Below, in pieces: positions 21,147 to 31,608 of a stretch of DNA of 34,283 bases; the stretch's first letter is position 1; every line of letters begins with the position of its first letter. Source of the stretch: Actinomortierella ambigua (taxonomy: Eukaryota; Mortierellomycota; Mortierellomycetes; Mortierellales; Mortierellaceae). A program made the position numbers and the translations under genes. The stretch spans positions 1-34,283 of the forward strand of contig JAAAJB010000379.1 of the NCBI GenBank assembly GCA_016098155.1, written 5' to 3'. The notes beneath the pieces were generated by a model. That model was not told where the DNA came from. It made no database searches and saw only the letters and a list, made by a program, of their open reading frames with translations.

Positions 21147-24100
21147 TCTGTCCCTCTTTTTTTTTTTTTNNNNNNNNNNNNNNNNNNNNNNNNNNATACC
21201 TCTACACAGTCTATGCAATGCCAAATAGACCTCTTGGTCACGATGAAAAAACACTCACCGTAACCTCTCCCTACTCTTTCGGATGTATGCTAGGACATTG
21301 CCAAACCAAACACAAACATTTCAGCAGAGTATTGGCTACTTGCTATGGCGTACTTTGTCATGTTCCTCTACATCTCGTTGTCGGTGGGCCGCGTGGATCT
21401 TGTCAAATCCAAGTATGGATTAGGCATCGCCGCTGTGGCTACCGTCTTTGTGTCACTGGTCATGTCTATTGGTATCTGTTCCGTCTTTGGCGTGAGAATG
21501 ACTCTGATAGCATGGTAAGTAAAATCTCAAACTGAATCAGACATACTTCTGGCCACATACATTCACACGTACACTTTCCCCCTTGGAACTAGAAAACAAC
21601 TCCTTTTTAACCACTATTTTTTTTCTGCGAGTATAGGGAGATCCTACCGTTCATGATTATCGTGGTTGGCGTTGAGAATATCAATATTTTGGTGCACGCT
21701 GTTGTGGAAACTTCTATGGACCTACCCGTCAAAGAGCGTGTTGGGCGAGGATTGGCTACTGTCGGCGTGTCCATTACCATGACATTATTGGCGGAGCTAT
21801 GTCTGCTCATTGTTGGCGCCATGACCACCATCCCAGCGGTGCAAGAGTTTTGTACGTTTGCCATTGCTGCTGTCATCATGGATTACCTGCTGCAAATGAC
21901 CTTTTTCATCACTGTGATCTCGATTGATATCCGACGTCTGGAGCTGACTGATCTGTCCGCGACCGGCCACCGCCTCCGAGGCGCCAGCTTCAAGTACCCC
22001 TATGCCAATCGACATCATCATGCTCATCACCATCACCACTCGCACCCACACCTGCTTCAGTATGGACCCTTCTCGGCTGCTGCACGGGGACAGGCAGAGG
22101 ATAACGAGACATTTGCTGCGGATCATCCATTCATGAGGCGACCGCGGTCGGACAGTAACGACTCTGGAGATGGCGACGAAGGTGGTAAGGGATTTGGTAA
22201 GGCTGCAAAGAAGAGCCCCAAGGGTCGTATCTTTACCTCTATACTTGTAAGTTGTCGTTTTCTTTTTGAGCGCTTCAGGATGCCATACACATTTTTTTTT
22301 TAAAAAAAAAATATATATATATATATATTACTCTTTCTCACTCACTCTCTCTCTCTCATCTGCATTTGACTAGATGGTGGGTTTGATGACATATCTTGGA
22401 CACATCTACGGGAACACAAATCAACCACTGGAGAACGAAGTGATAAACAAAGATCAGGTCAGCTTCTGGCACATTGCATCGCCCGACGTATCTTCCGCGT
22501 TCTGGCAACTGGTGGATCCTGGCAGCAAAGGTGGCTATCTCGAGATCTGTCCGCCCGTCGTGCTCACCATGGCCACGCCCTCTTATTCGGCCAACGGCAG
22601 CGAGTGCCTCACCTTCCCACAAAGCACCACTCCCGACTGTGAAGCCAGTGACAATGAGTTGGACGACGGCACGACTCTCCATAAACAGCAACAGAAGCAA
22701 CAACCACCCGGCGTTGGTTCACCCGAGGGCAAGAACAAACCCAAGACCGGGCGCAAGGGGAAAAAGAAGGGGAAGCACCACAAAGATGAAGACTTTAACG
22801 ACGGTACTCTGGACCCACGGCGGCCGTTCAAGATGCTGAAGAACGGCATCATTTTTTTCTTCTTCTTTGCCTTTTGGCTGCTCCGCGTGTTTGTGATTCC
22901 CTCCATGATCCTGGCAGCCGCGGTTCTGGTGCTTCTCTCCTACTTGCTGAGTCCGCAACGGAAGCTGCTTGTCGATCTACAGTGGCGTTTCCCCTTCATT
23001 GTCTTGCCGGGCGACTATCAGTCCAAGCGACAGTTGATGATGGAGCAATTGTTGGCGCAGGAGGCGCATGAACTGGGGCTGGATGGCTCGGCGTCGTCGG
23101 TCGCGCCTTTGCCTGGCACGGTGGAGACGTACAAGCGCAGCGGACATGTCACTGATATTGAGCAAATGGACGTCAACCCTGCAGGACTGATCCTCTCTTC
23201 GAGTATGGACAAGAAGATTCTACTGTGGCAGGGCGGTGACGGCGGAGGTTCACCATTATCGGCGGCGGCGGATGACAGTGACCAGAGTGAGAAACGATTG
23301 CCCTTGGCAAGGCTCTTGTCTGCAACCACCGCTGTAGCCGCATCCACCACCACCATAGCATCAGGATTGGCGGCGACTCCGTACATGTTCCCAAGGAGGA
23401 TGGGGTCGACGGGTGAGTCGACCAAGCGCATCGTGCGTTGCTTGAAATTGGATCCTTTAGGGCGATTTGCAGCAGCAGGCTACACGGATGGCGGTGTCCA
23501 CCTTTGGGCGATTGACACAGTCGCTGCAGAACCCTCCACTCCAAAAGGAACACAGAAACAACACCGCTCGTATGGATGGGTTCCGGAACTGAAGGCTTCG
23601 TTGGAGCTTCGTCGTCAACACCCTCAAACGGACCCACCATTGTCGACGACGCAGGAGTTGCCAGGTAGCGTCCACCGGGATCGAGTGATGGCTCTCCAGT
23701 TCTGGAACGACGTGGAGGATGTCGACGATGACGAGGATGAGGACGATGAGCCACAGCCACGAGGCAATACCCCGCCATTGTCAGCTACAGCACCGTCACC
23801 ACCCTCGGCCCCATCCACCGCATCGTCGTCATTAATCGTGGGCTACCGTGATGGACAGGTGTGCGAGTGGTGTCCACGGTCGGGCCGACTGCGGACATCG
23901 TTCCAGACGAAGCATCGTGGAGGTATCGCCGAGCTTGCCCTCGTTCGATTGACACCGAAAACCCGGCTGGGCATTGGATTGTGCCAGCCAAAGACCTACT
24001 TGGTCACGGCTGGCAAAGATGGAAGCCTCCAGTGTTGGGTACGATTTGTACCTCCACCTTCTTCGCCCTCATCCACCGCCGCTGCCACAGCGAGGGGCAC

Positions 24101-26336
24101 CTCTACTTTTGCTGTGCATCATGGCCAACTACCACAACAACCACAACCGCAACAGAATCATACAGGCGAAGCTCAGGATGCATGGCAGTGGAGCCGGATA
24201 TGGACCGTAGCAGGCGATGGATCAGGATCACCCATTGTGGTTCTGTCGGTGGACAAGCAAGTACCCATGGTCGCAACCGGAACAGCGAACGGCGCAATCA
24301 AAGTCTGGGATCTTGAACAAGGCAACCTAATCTGGACACTATCCCGTGGCGTTGTCTCTAGCTCGCCGAATGTAGCCGCTACGACTTCCGCAGGAGTAGC
24401 CGGTGCGAGTAGTGGACACCAACCTCTTCATCGGCCTTCAGCGTCCCTTCCACACTCGCGTAAGCAGTCCCTTGGGTCCACCTTTGAGAACCACCAGCCG
24501 TCGCATCAGGCAGCGGTGACCAGGATCTTCTTCAAGCCTTTGGAACTCGAGGATGGTATCACGGGCGAGCCAGCGCCTCGGGTGTGGCTGATCATTTCGA
24601 GCAGCATGGACGAAGCTGTCATGGTCTGGATGGTAGAATGGGAAGGTCTTCTCTCCATGGCAAGCGCTGGCGACAGTGTCTCCAACTTGCCTTCTTCGCC
24701 CGTCCATCCACATGAAATGCCACCGCCACAAGCCAGTGGAGCCGGAGTAGGTTCATCTTTGACACTCTCACCACCGCCACCACTACCACTACCATCACCG
24801 CTATCTCCGCCGTCATCATCATCATCATCACCATCCCTACAAACACCACCTCCTTTTCTCCGAACCAGCCAGCGTTCCAACTCCCAGATCAATCTGCATC
24901 ATCACTTGGGCTTACTCAGCACCTCACTCCCGGCACCTCGGCTTGTCGGCTACATGAAGCAGCGAGGCGGCAAGAGCATTGCTGTGCGGCACACGTCCAT
25001 CTTTGGTGTCCGCCGTAAGGAAAATGCCGGTAGCGGTAGTGGCAACGGCAATGGCAATGGCGCTAATGGTAGCACCCTCTTGTCAGCTCGGAAACAGTCC
25101 TACGCTTCCGTGCTCGATGCAGCCGGTCTGAGTCAACCTGGTAGCAATGGTCCGATACCCTCCTCGTCTTCTTCGTTGGCTGGAGGGCTTTTTCGAAATC
25201 GGACCAAAGGTAGCGATCCAGGATCAACCACCTCCCAGCAGGGCATGGCGACCAACCCAGCAGGCAATAGCAGCGGCAACAATAACAAGCGAGGTTGGGA
25301 GGTGTGGGAGGCCGATCTGTACCAGTGCATCTTTAAGGATCCTGGCGTGTGGGGTCTTGACTTGGCAGTCCGGACCATCGATCTTCAGCCGGCGACACCA
25401 CCGCCTGTGAGTGCCGTGCATGCTAGTGCCAATGGCAGCAGCAGTAGCAACAACAACAACAACAACAACAGTGGTGGCGCAGGGTTCGTGGCGGGAGCCT
25501 CTGCGTTGACTCCATCCTCGTCCTCTTCCAACCTGACGGGCTTGTCGACAATGACCTTGGCAGCAAATGATAATGGTGCAGGGGTTGGGGGGCTGGGCAT
25601 GCCCATGGTGACGACGAATGGCTCATCGGCTCCTGTTTTGGTCAGCTATGATCCCACAGGCGCGATATCGCCGACGCCCACGGCTAGGCTCCGTCGCCGT
25701 CCAGGATCCAATACCAGCGCCAACATGATCGGCAGCAACAACATCAACAACAACAACAACAGCATTAGTAACAGTGTTCCCGGCATGCCGACACAAGGAT
25801 ATGTTTACTCGATGGCAGACGCCGCCACACCGATGGCATTGCCTCGTCACCAGCAGACTCTTACCGTGCCAGATCCTTGGATGGACGAGCCTGCCATGAT
25901 GATGATGGAAGAGCCCGAGCCCGATCTCCTGCCCTTTGTGGAGACGCGCCATATCTTTGCGGTTGACTATATGCCGTTGGCCACCACAACCACAACCACA
26001 ACCACAAACACGTCCACAGCTCCATTTTCTTGTGGCGACCATTTCCCGACACCTCCACCACCCCATGCTTCCTCTTCTCCTCCTTCTTCTACTTCCCCCT
26101 CCTCTTCCTCAAAGCCGCTTCCGCCCCCGCCTCCTCCGCTTCGACGATGGCCAAGCGAACAAAACGTTCATTTGGCGCAACAGCAGCAGCAACAACAACA
26201 ACAACAACATGCGCAGACAAGTGAGATGGGCGGGATTGTCGTTGGTTTTGGCAACTGGATCAAGGTCGTCCGCCTACAAGACGAAGAGGACGACGAGGAC
26301 TATGACAGCGAGGATCCCTATGGTTATCCATACTAG
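19268..26336 (+). CDS. SCAP: SCAP, sterol-sensing SREBP cleavage-activating protein (very large form)
   Basis: Predicted exons: 19268-21097, about 21330-21514, 21637-22246 and 22374-26336, giving 2195 residues against about 1280 in man. TM1 lies near residue 55 (TVMVLVILFVGMIAYPALV). The long luminal loop (to about 600) contains acidic runs, a run of ten Arg and SLRDICV. The sterol-sensing domain fills exons 2-3. YISLS (624-628) with GRVDLVKSKYGL matches the Insig-binding YIYFS region, and VVGVENINILVHAV and FITVISIDIRR also fit. LELTDL (773-778) corresponds to the MELADL COPII sorting motif. A His-rich loop follows, then TM7, a second luminal loop, TM8 (WLLRVFVIPSMILAA) and a long WD40 half starting near 23119 (GHVTDIEQMDVNPAGLILSSS), with polyN, polyS and polyQ inserts. 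SCAP escorts SREBP from ER to Golgi when sterols are low. The exon 2 acceptor (GCAGAG) is uncertain because of a nearby sequence gap. Confidence 0.93.
21116..21144. repeat. (CT)n microsatellite beside the assembly gap
   Basis: A CT run followed by a T-run that leads directly into the N block inside SCAP intron 1. It probably caused the assembly break. Confidence 0.9.
21170..21195. other. Assembly gap (26 N)
   Basis: Twenty-six undetermined bases lie in SCAP intron 1 after a T-run. The true length is unknown. Any small exon hidden here would change the SCAP model between TM1 and the sterol-sensing domain. Confidence 0.99.
22292..22328. repeat. T10-A10 palindrome joined to an (AT)n run in SCAP intron 3
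   Basis: Ten T then ten A form a perfect self-complementary 20-mer, directly followed by about nine AT dinucleotides. It sits in the 127-nt intron 22247-22373, upstream of a CT-rich acceptor. Confidence 0.9.
25447..25470 (+). repeat. AAC run coding polyasparagine in SCAP
   Basis: Seven to eight AAC codons in a row after a Ser-rich stretch, in an insert of the WD40 half. A shorter AAC group follows near 25740-25760. Confidence 0.85.
26175..26208 (+). repeat. CAG/CAA polyglutamine tract near the SCAP C-terminus
   Basis: Eleven consecutive glutamine codons, CAG first and then CAA, about 43 codons before the stop. Confidence 0.88.
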
Positions 26337-26591
26337 AAAACCTTTTTTCAAATGTTGTATTATTTTTTTTCACCTCTCTTTACTTTTTGTTTATTTAGCA
26401 TGTTTTTTTTTTTTCTTTCTTTCTTTGCGTAAAAATGTACAATAACTTGGCTTTTTCTCTAACATTTTATTGATCTCGAACGAATTATGGTGAAACTGAG
26501 GGAAAAGGCGAGAGAGAAGAGAGTGAGAAAAAAAAACGTGCAACAAGAAAAAAAAATATAGCAATAGACAACAACACCCCACTATCCAAGC
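26337..26591. other. Convergent 3' spacer between SCAP and CWH43
   Basis: A 255-bp T/A-rich interval between two tail-to-tail stops. It must hold both 3' ends. T-runs dominate after SCAP. A minus-strand AATAAA at 26466-26471 lies about 120 nt after the CWH43 stop. Confidence 0.7.
26466..26471 (-). terminator. Putative AATAAA poly(A) signal for CWH43
   Basis: Plus-strand TTTATT is AATAAA on the minus strand, downstream of the CWH43 stop at 26592. The signal would place CWH43 cleavage close to the SCAP 3' end. Confidence 0.45.
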
Positions 26592-29509
26592 TTAAGCATA
26601 GTAGATAGGACGGTCAAAGACATGGAAGCGGTGTCCACGGATACCCTGTCCATAGAACACGGCCGGGAACCGCAGTCCAGCGGGCACGACGCTCTCATCA
26701 ATCTGCTGATACCGTTCCTCCTTCTTAAATTCTTCAATCGACTGGTTCTTGTCCCACGACGTCGGGTGATCCTCCAACAACGTGTACTTGCCAATCTGAA
26801 TCTCCGTATCCGTGATGCCACCGTGCGAGACACGCGCGTAGCCAACACGCTTCACGCCGCGGAACGCCAGGTACTGGCACCATCGGTCCCAGTCCGACAC
26901 CTCCACGTCGTGCACATGGCCACCGTTCATCAACAACCGGTAAATCTCATTCTCGTCACCGGGCCGTGTCACCACATAGCCCAGGAACAAGAACGGGTTA
27001 TCAGACTCGCGCATGATCCGGCCGAGCTCCGTCGTCTGCAGCTGTCGATCCACAAAGTCCTCCTCCTGTCCGTTGTGCGACACAATCACATCCACCTCCT
27101 TGCCATACACATCCAGCGTCGCATGGATCGCGCACGCCAGCTCGCCCTTGGGCGACGGCAACAGATGATGGGACGACCGCTTGATCGGGAACTTGGACAA
27201 CATTGTACAACCCCACGTATGCTTTGTCGGACCTGGTCCATAATCGGCATACATGTTCAGATCCTCTGACAGGAACTGCGTCAGGTCGCGGTTGCCCATG
27301 ATCGTTCGCTGCAGATCCGACTCGAGCAATCCAATCACATCCAACTCCAGATCCCGAATCGCGTCGCGCATCCGAATCTCAGAGTTCCACATGTCGTTGT
27401 CAATCGCAAAATGGATCGTCCAAATACCCGCCGTGATCAGCTTGTGCTCCGGATGGTGAGGCTGAGGCGCCGTCTTGGGCAGACGACGGTAACAGATGCT
27501 CGCCGACGCCACCACCAGTCCGATCAACGTCAGCTTGGCGTTCAGGCGCGCCGCCGAGAAGACCGATGACACTCGCGCCTCCGACAGGGCACTCCACGCA
27601 ATCGTGTTGGCGTTGTAAACGCTCAATAGAATCAATGACTGCATCGCAATCAACACATAGTCCGTACGCTCGCGCAGCACCTCTCCTCCAGGCACAAAAG
27701 CATACGCCACCGTCCACACATGCGCCAGCGCCAAGACGTTGTAGATCAGCATCGCAATAAAAAACGTCCGGCCCGGAGGCTGTCGGAACATTGACCGGAT
27801 GACCGTCGGGAACAGCGACAGAGCATAGATCGTGTACACGACACCGCCCGCAAACGAAAAGTCGCCCTCGTACACGTGCAGAACCGCCAGACCCACAGAG
27901 CCAATTGCCCACCAGATCAACGACGTTGCCCAGCGGTGCTTTGACGACAGCAACAGACCGACCGACATGGCAATAATGACCATGAATCCACCGGGGACAG
28001 GGTGAGGGCCCGTGTTGGGGTAACCACCGAGCGACCAACGGCTGATGATCGACGAGTCGCCATACATCGTGTGCAGCATGAAGAAGTACGCACCACCACC
28101 GAGACCCGACAGCAACCACGACTCGGACTTTTTGGAGCTCTCGACATTGCGATGCTCCTCCTGACCGGGCTCCTTGCGCAGCATCACCTGAATCGAGGCC
28201 AACACACCCAGGACCAACCCAATCATGTTGGCTCCGCCGTTGTTCTCGTTCATGATCGGCCAAATAGGGTTGTTGGCCCACCAGGCCTGCTTCACAACAT
28301 TGTTCATCAGGAGACCCAGCGCAAGCGTCAGGGCCCCACGCTCAGAACGACCAGGCTGGAGGCGCTGGCCAAACAGCGTCGCACCCCAGGTCAAGAGCGA
28401 AATCGCCACACCAGCCGCGACAGCGATCAGACGGTTGGCGGGATCCTGGATCTTGTACGACAACACGCCAATCAGCGAAAGAAGGTGGAAGAAGCCCTTG
28501 GACCGCTCAAATCGCCGGCGGATAAAGTTGAGGCCGAGCAAGAACACTGCCAGGTTGCAGAAGAGGAACGCCTCGTAGCCAGAGATACCCATGTGCCACA
28601 GAGGGAAATACCAGATCATCAGAGGCACCGACGTAAACATCGACCAAAAGATGAAACCCAGATACACATCCGTCACAAACGACAGCACATCCATGGGTCG
28701 GACCTGCGACATGAGCGGCTTGTTGCCACCAAAGGTCTTGAGGGCTGGGCTGAGCGAGGGGCCACCGGCATTGGGCATGCCAACATCGACAATGCGGACC
28801 TCCAACGTGGCAAAGTCGAGCATGCAGACAGCGTCAAAGGCCAAATCCGAGATGATGAGTGACCACTCAAAGAAGGCATAGTAGGTATAGGCGCCGGGAA
28901 CGCGGTGGACGTTATGTTGGATGAAGAAGTAGACCATGGGAACCATCGCGCCAAAGAAGGTAAAGGCGAACAACTTGCGGTAGTGGTGCGCCCGAGGATT
29001 CTGAGGAGCGGTCTTGATGGTGCCAATCACGTGGGGGAGGGTGCAGATCAGATACACAGCCATCGCAATGTCGTGAATGTCATGGTCGTCCGAGGAGGTG
29101 ATATAGACCCAGCCACCGCAAGCAACCGTTCGAATAAAGTCGTTCGCAAACAAGAACTTTGCAAAGCCCTTGGATCCGTTGGCAGGGACATTGCGGACAA
29201 TGAGCAAGTACCACAAGTAACAAAGAGCGATGCGAGGGCCTAAATGTTGCACAAAAAGATGTTGGAGGTGTGTTAGGTTAGTGTCTCAAGGAACACAAAC
29301 CATAATTTCGTGGGCACAACAAAGATTTTCCTTCTGGATCTCTGTCGGCTGAGGAGAAGAGTTGCTCCAGCCGATCCAGAGCAAAGGATGGGTGCAGGGT
29401 GGGTCAAGAAAGGCCAAGCTGTACCTGAGGTCAAGGCGATAAAGATTTGACAAATGTTGCGCTCAGGGTACCAATCGCCCGTCGTGGCGCTGACACTAGG
29501 GAACCACTC
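26592..29509 (-). CDS. CWH43: CWH43-like GPI-anchor lipid remodelling protein, first exon not found
   Basis: Predicted exons (minus): 29509-29425 and 29239-26592, about 910 residues against 953 in yeast. The first exon reads [18 protein letters not shown]. Exon 2 continues [13 protein letters not shown] and [18 protein letters not shown], the PGAP2/FRAG1-like membrane half. Many further membrane segments follow to about 27450. The C-terminal half is the endonuclease/exonuclease/phosphatase-like domain: [72 protein letters not shown] and ITDTEIQ. Yeast Cwh43 puts ceramide onto GPI anchors in the ER. Known Cwh43 proteins begin with a transmembrane helix before EWFPSVSAT. No such exon exists between here and the upstream PPxY gene, whose last exon ends at a donor in matching phase. 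The ATG is therefore missing, or the two genes are fused. Confidence 0.9.
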
Positions 29510-29543
29510 CTAAAAGAGACGAAGAAAAACAAAAAGGCAAAAC

Positions 29544-29567
29544 AAAAAAAAAAAAAAAAAAAAAAAA
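29544..29567. repeat. A24 homopolymer between the PPxY gene and CWH43
   Basis: Twenty-four A on the plus strand (T24 on the sense strand) lie in the 162-nt interval (29510-29671) that would be the intron joining the two coding regions. It is a likely site for assembly or replication error. Confidence 0.95.
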
Positions 29568-29671
29568 GAAAGGTCAATGATTTATCTCCGCCTCCATTGT
29601 TAGACCATATCCCACATTTTGTGTGTATATGTGCGTGTATGTAGTCTGTGAGATTTTTTTTTCTCTTTTAC

Positions 29672-30943
29672 CTTCTCCATATGAAACTCCTTGAATGCAT
29701 TGTCATCCTGTGCATAATCCTCCATGGCCTCCCTCAGGGTCTGTTTCTTTCCGGTCTTGGGATCGGGGACCGTGTACAGGGTCCCGACCGTCGACACATA
29801 CTCGGACAGATCAAACGACACCTTAAAATCCTCAACTTTGGTCGTGTACGTCGTCGTTGAGCGATGTCCATCGCTGTCCGTGCTCGACGAATGCCGCTTC
29901 TCTGTGTGGTGACCGGTGATCAACACATGGAGGCTCGGCCGATCATTGTGCCCGACTAAAAACCGATAGAGCTGGTATGGATCCTCGAGAATCGGATCTT
30001 CGGATTCCACCCCGTTCTTCGTCCGCTCAAATGTCGCGATCGAAATCTCGGCCGCTTTGAACGTTTCTCGCTCCGCCGCCATCGTGGCCTGGTATGGTTG
30101 GTCGTGGTAGTGGATCGAAGAGGAGCCCGGTGGTGATGTGGCAGCTACTGCTGCTGCTGCTGCTGCCGTGGATGAGGCTTGGTAGTGTGAGTCCCCTGAG
30201 GCTGCTGTTGTACCCGTCGCAGTGGCCGATGCAGAGGACGAAGAAGACGACCCTGGACCTCCAATGGGTGGGGCAGACGGAGATGCCACGGGTTGCTTTG
30301 CATCGGAGAAGGGCGCAGTACCAGACCTTGATACCATCGGGAAAGGGCCCATCGGGGGTGGTCCATGGAAGGGGAAGGCACCTGGTGGTGGAAAGGGACC
30401 CCCAGTCGGCGACATTGGGAAGGGGACCGAAGATGGATCAGCGGGGCCCGAACCTGGCGGCGGTGGGGGCATGAAGGGACCAAAAGGAAGAGGGACGTGC
30501 GGCGGACCAGCAAAGTGTGGTGGATGGTGAGGAGGGTGGTGAAAGACCATGTTTGGAGGCGGGCCGTAGGCCAGCGACGTGGTTGTGGGCATCATTGCCG
30601 CTGACGACAGTGAGACTGGCGGTTCTGCTGCAGGGGCATTGGTGACCTGAGCAAAAGTGCTCGGGACCGTGCCCTGGCGCAAGGGGCGCGACTCGTTGTA
30701 GGCCTCCTCGTCATCTGGGTCGTGGTCCTCGGGCTGAAGGTCCACGCTTGGAGGGCGAGGCTGCTGCTGCCGTCGCTGCTCCTGGAGGATACGCTCGCGC
30801 TGGCGCTCGTCGGGGCTCAGCGACTGCTCGTACTGGGCGATGGCCTCCTCGTACGAGGGTGGCAGTGCTCCCGACTCGCTGTATTGGGCGTCATAGTCAC
30901 TGAAGGCTGCATTCTGTTGGACGCCGTTCCCTGTCGAGGACAT
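29672..30943 (-). CDS. Proline-rich PPxY protein, apparently lacking its 3' end or fused to CWH43
   Basis: 424 codons from the ATG at 30943 (first in frame) to a GT donor after HMEK (GTAAAA at 29671). If the frame were read on, 23 low-complexity residues follow to a stop at 29600. PPSY at residues 28-31 (GALPPSYEEAIAQY) is a PPxY motif, the ligand of WW domains in Rsp5/Nedd4 ligases. Residues about 50-285 are disordered and rich in Pro, His, Gly, Ser and Ala. From about 290 a folded region appears: ATFERTKNGVESEDPILEDP, YQLYRFLVGHNDRPSLHVL, TTYTTKVEDFKVSFDLSEYV and TLREAMEDYAQDDNAFKEF. It resembles an uncharacterised fungal domain I recall only vaguely, which normally continues further. Splicing to 29509 is in phase and would give a 1334-residue fusion with CWH43. 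I assign no function. Confidence 0.75.
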
Positions 30944-31608
30944 TGCAGAGAAATGTGTTGTCAATGAATGTGAGTTTGAGTATGTATGTGTCGAAAGAGA
31001 GGACAAACTTTGTTTCTTTCTTTTGCCAAGACAAAAAGATGGTGGTGGATGGCTGTGCTCTCTGACAATTTAGGAAATGGGAGTTTTGGGAATGGGGTGT
31101 GTCGACTTTGATGCAAGTCACGCTCAGGCATCAATGCGCAGGCATGAAAGCCGACTTTGAAAGCCAATACGTGGAAGAATATGGTACCCCATGCCCTAAT
31201 GTTGGAGAGGCAGAGGCGCCTGACGGCGCCAACCATGAATAGAGGCAGCACCAAAGCTCTGGCTTTCTCACCTCAAAAGCAGTGGGGTATTTGAAGCAGA
31301 CTGTTGAGGCCCTGCTTCGGCTCTGATTGTTATTGAATATGAATGACGGCCAGTCTCGATATGCCTTCATGAACTCGTACGAAGCAAGAAGTGGGAGGGG
31401 TGGGGCGTTTACTCATGTGTGTATGCGAAAAATACTGATTGTATTGTCAATGCGCAAGATGGCCATTCTTTTGTATGGGCAGCTCCTCGTCTTGGCCACG
31501 ACCACTATATACGGTGCTACTGTGGTTCCGTTAAGAGTGCTCCGTGATGGCGTCGGTATGCTTTGGCTTCTCTGTAACGCGTTCGCCTGCTTCGTTCGGG
31601 CGTGTTGT
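30944..31608. other. 665-bp spacer between the PPxY gene and the FAS1 gene
   Basis: It holds the PPxY promoter and 5' UTR next to 30943 and the FAS1 3' flank near 31608. A CCAAT on the plus strand near 31164 is the only recognisable element. Open frames here have no family features. Confidence 0.6.

Noticed and set aside
22292..22328. T10-A10-(AT)n considered as a replication origin or terminator hairpin
   Set aside because: It lies within a short intron of SCAP, and AT-rich simple repeats are common in the introns here. There is no other supporting element.
27400..28862. Long alternative open frames (293 codons minus, 286 codons plus) inside CWH43
   Set aside because: They are shadow frames caused by codon bias in the well-conserved CWH43 reading frame, with Arg/His/Gln-rich nonsense composition.
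29600..29671. Direct read-through end of the PPxY protein at the stop near 29600
   Set aside because: The last 23 residues are Lys/His/Thr low complexity and begin exactly at a GT donor, so a splice is more likely than a true C-terminus.
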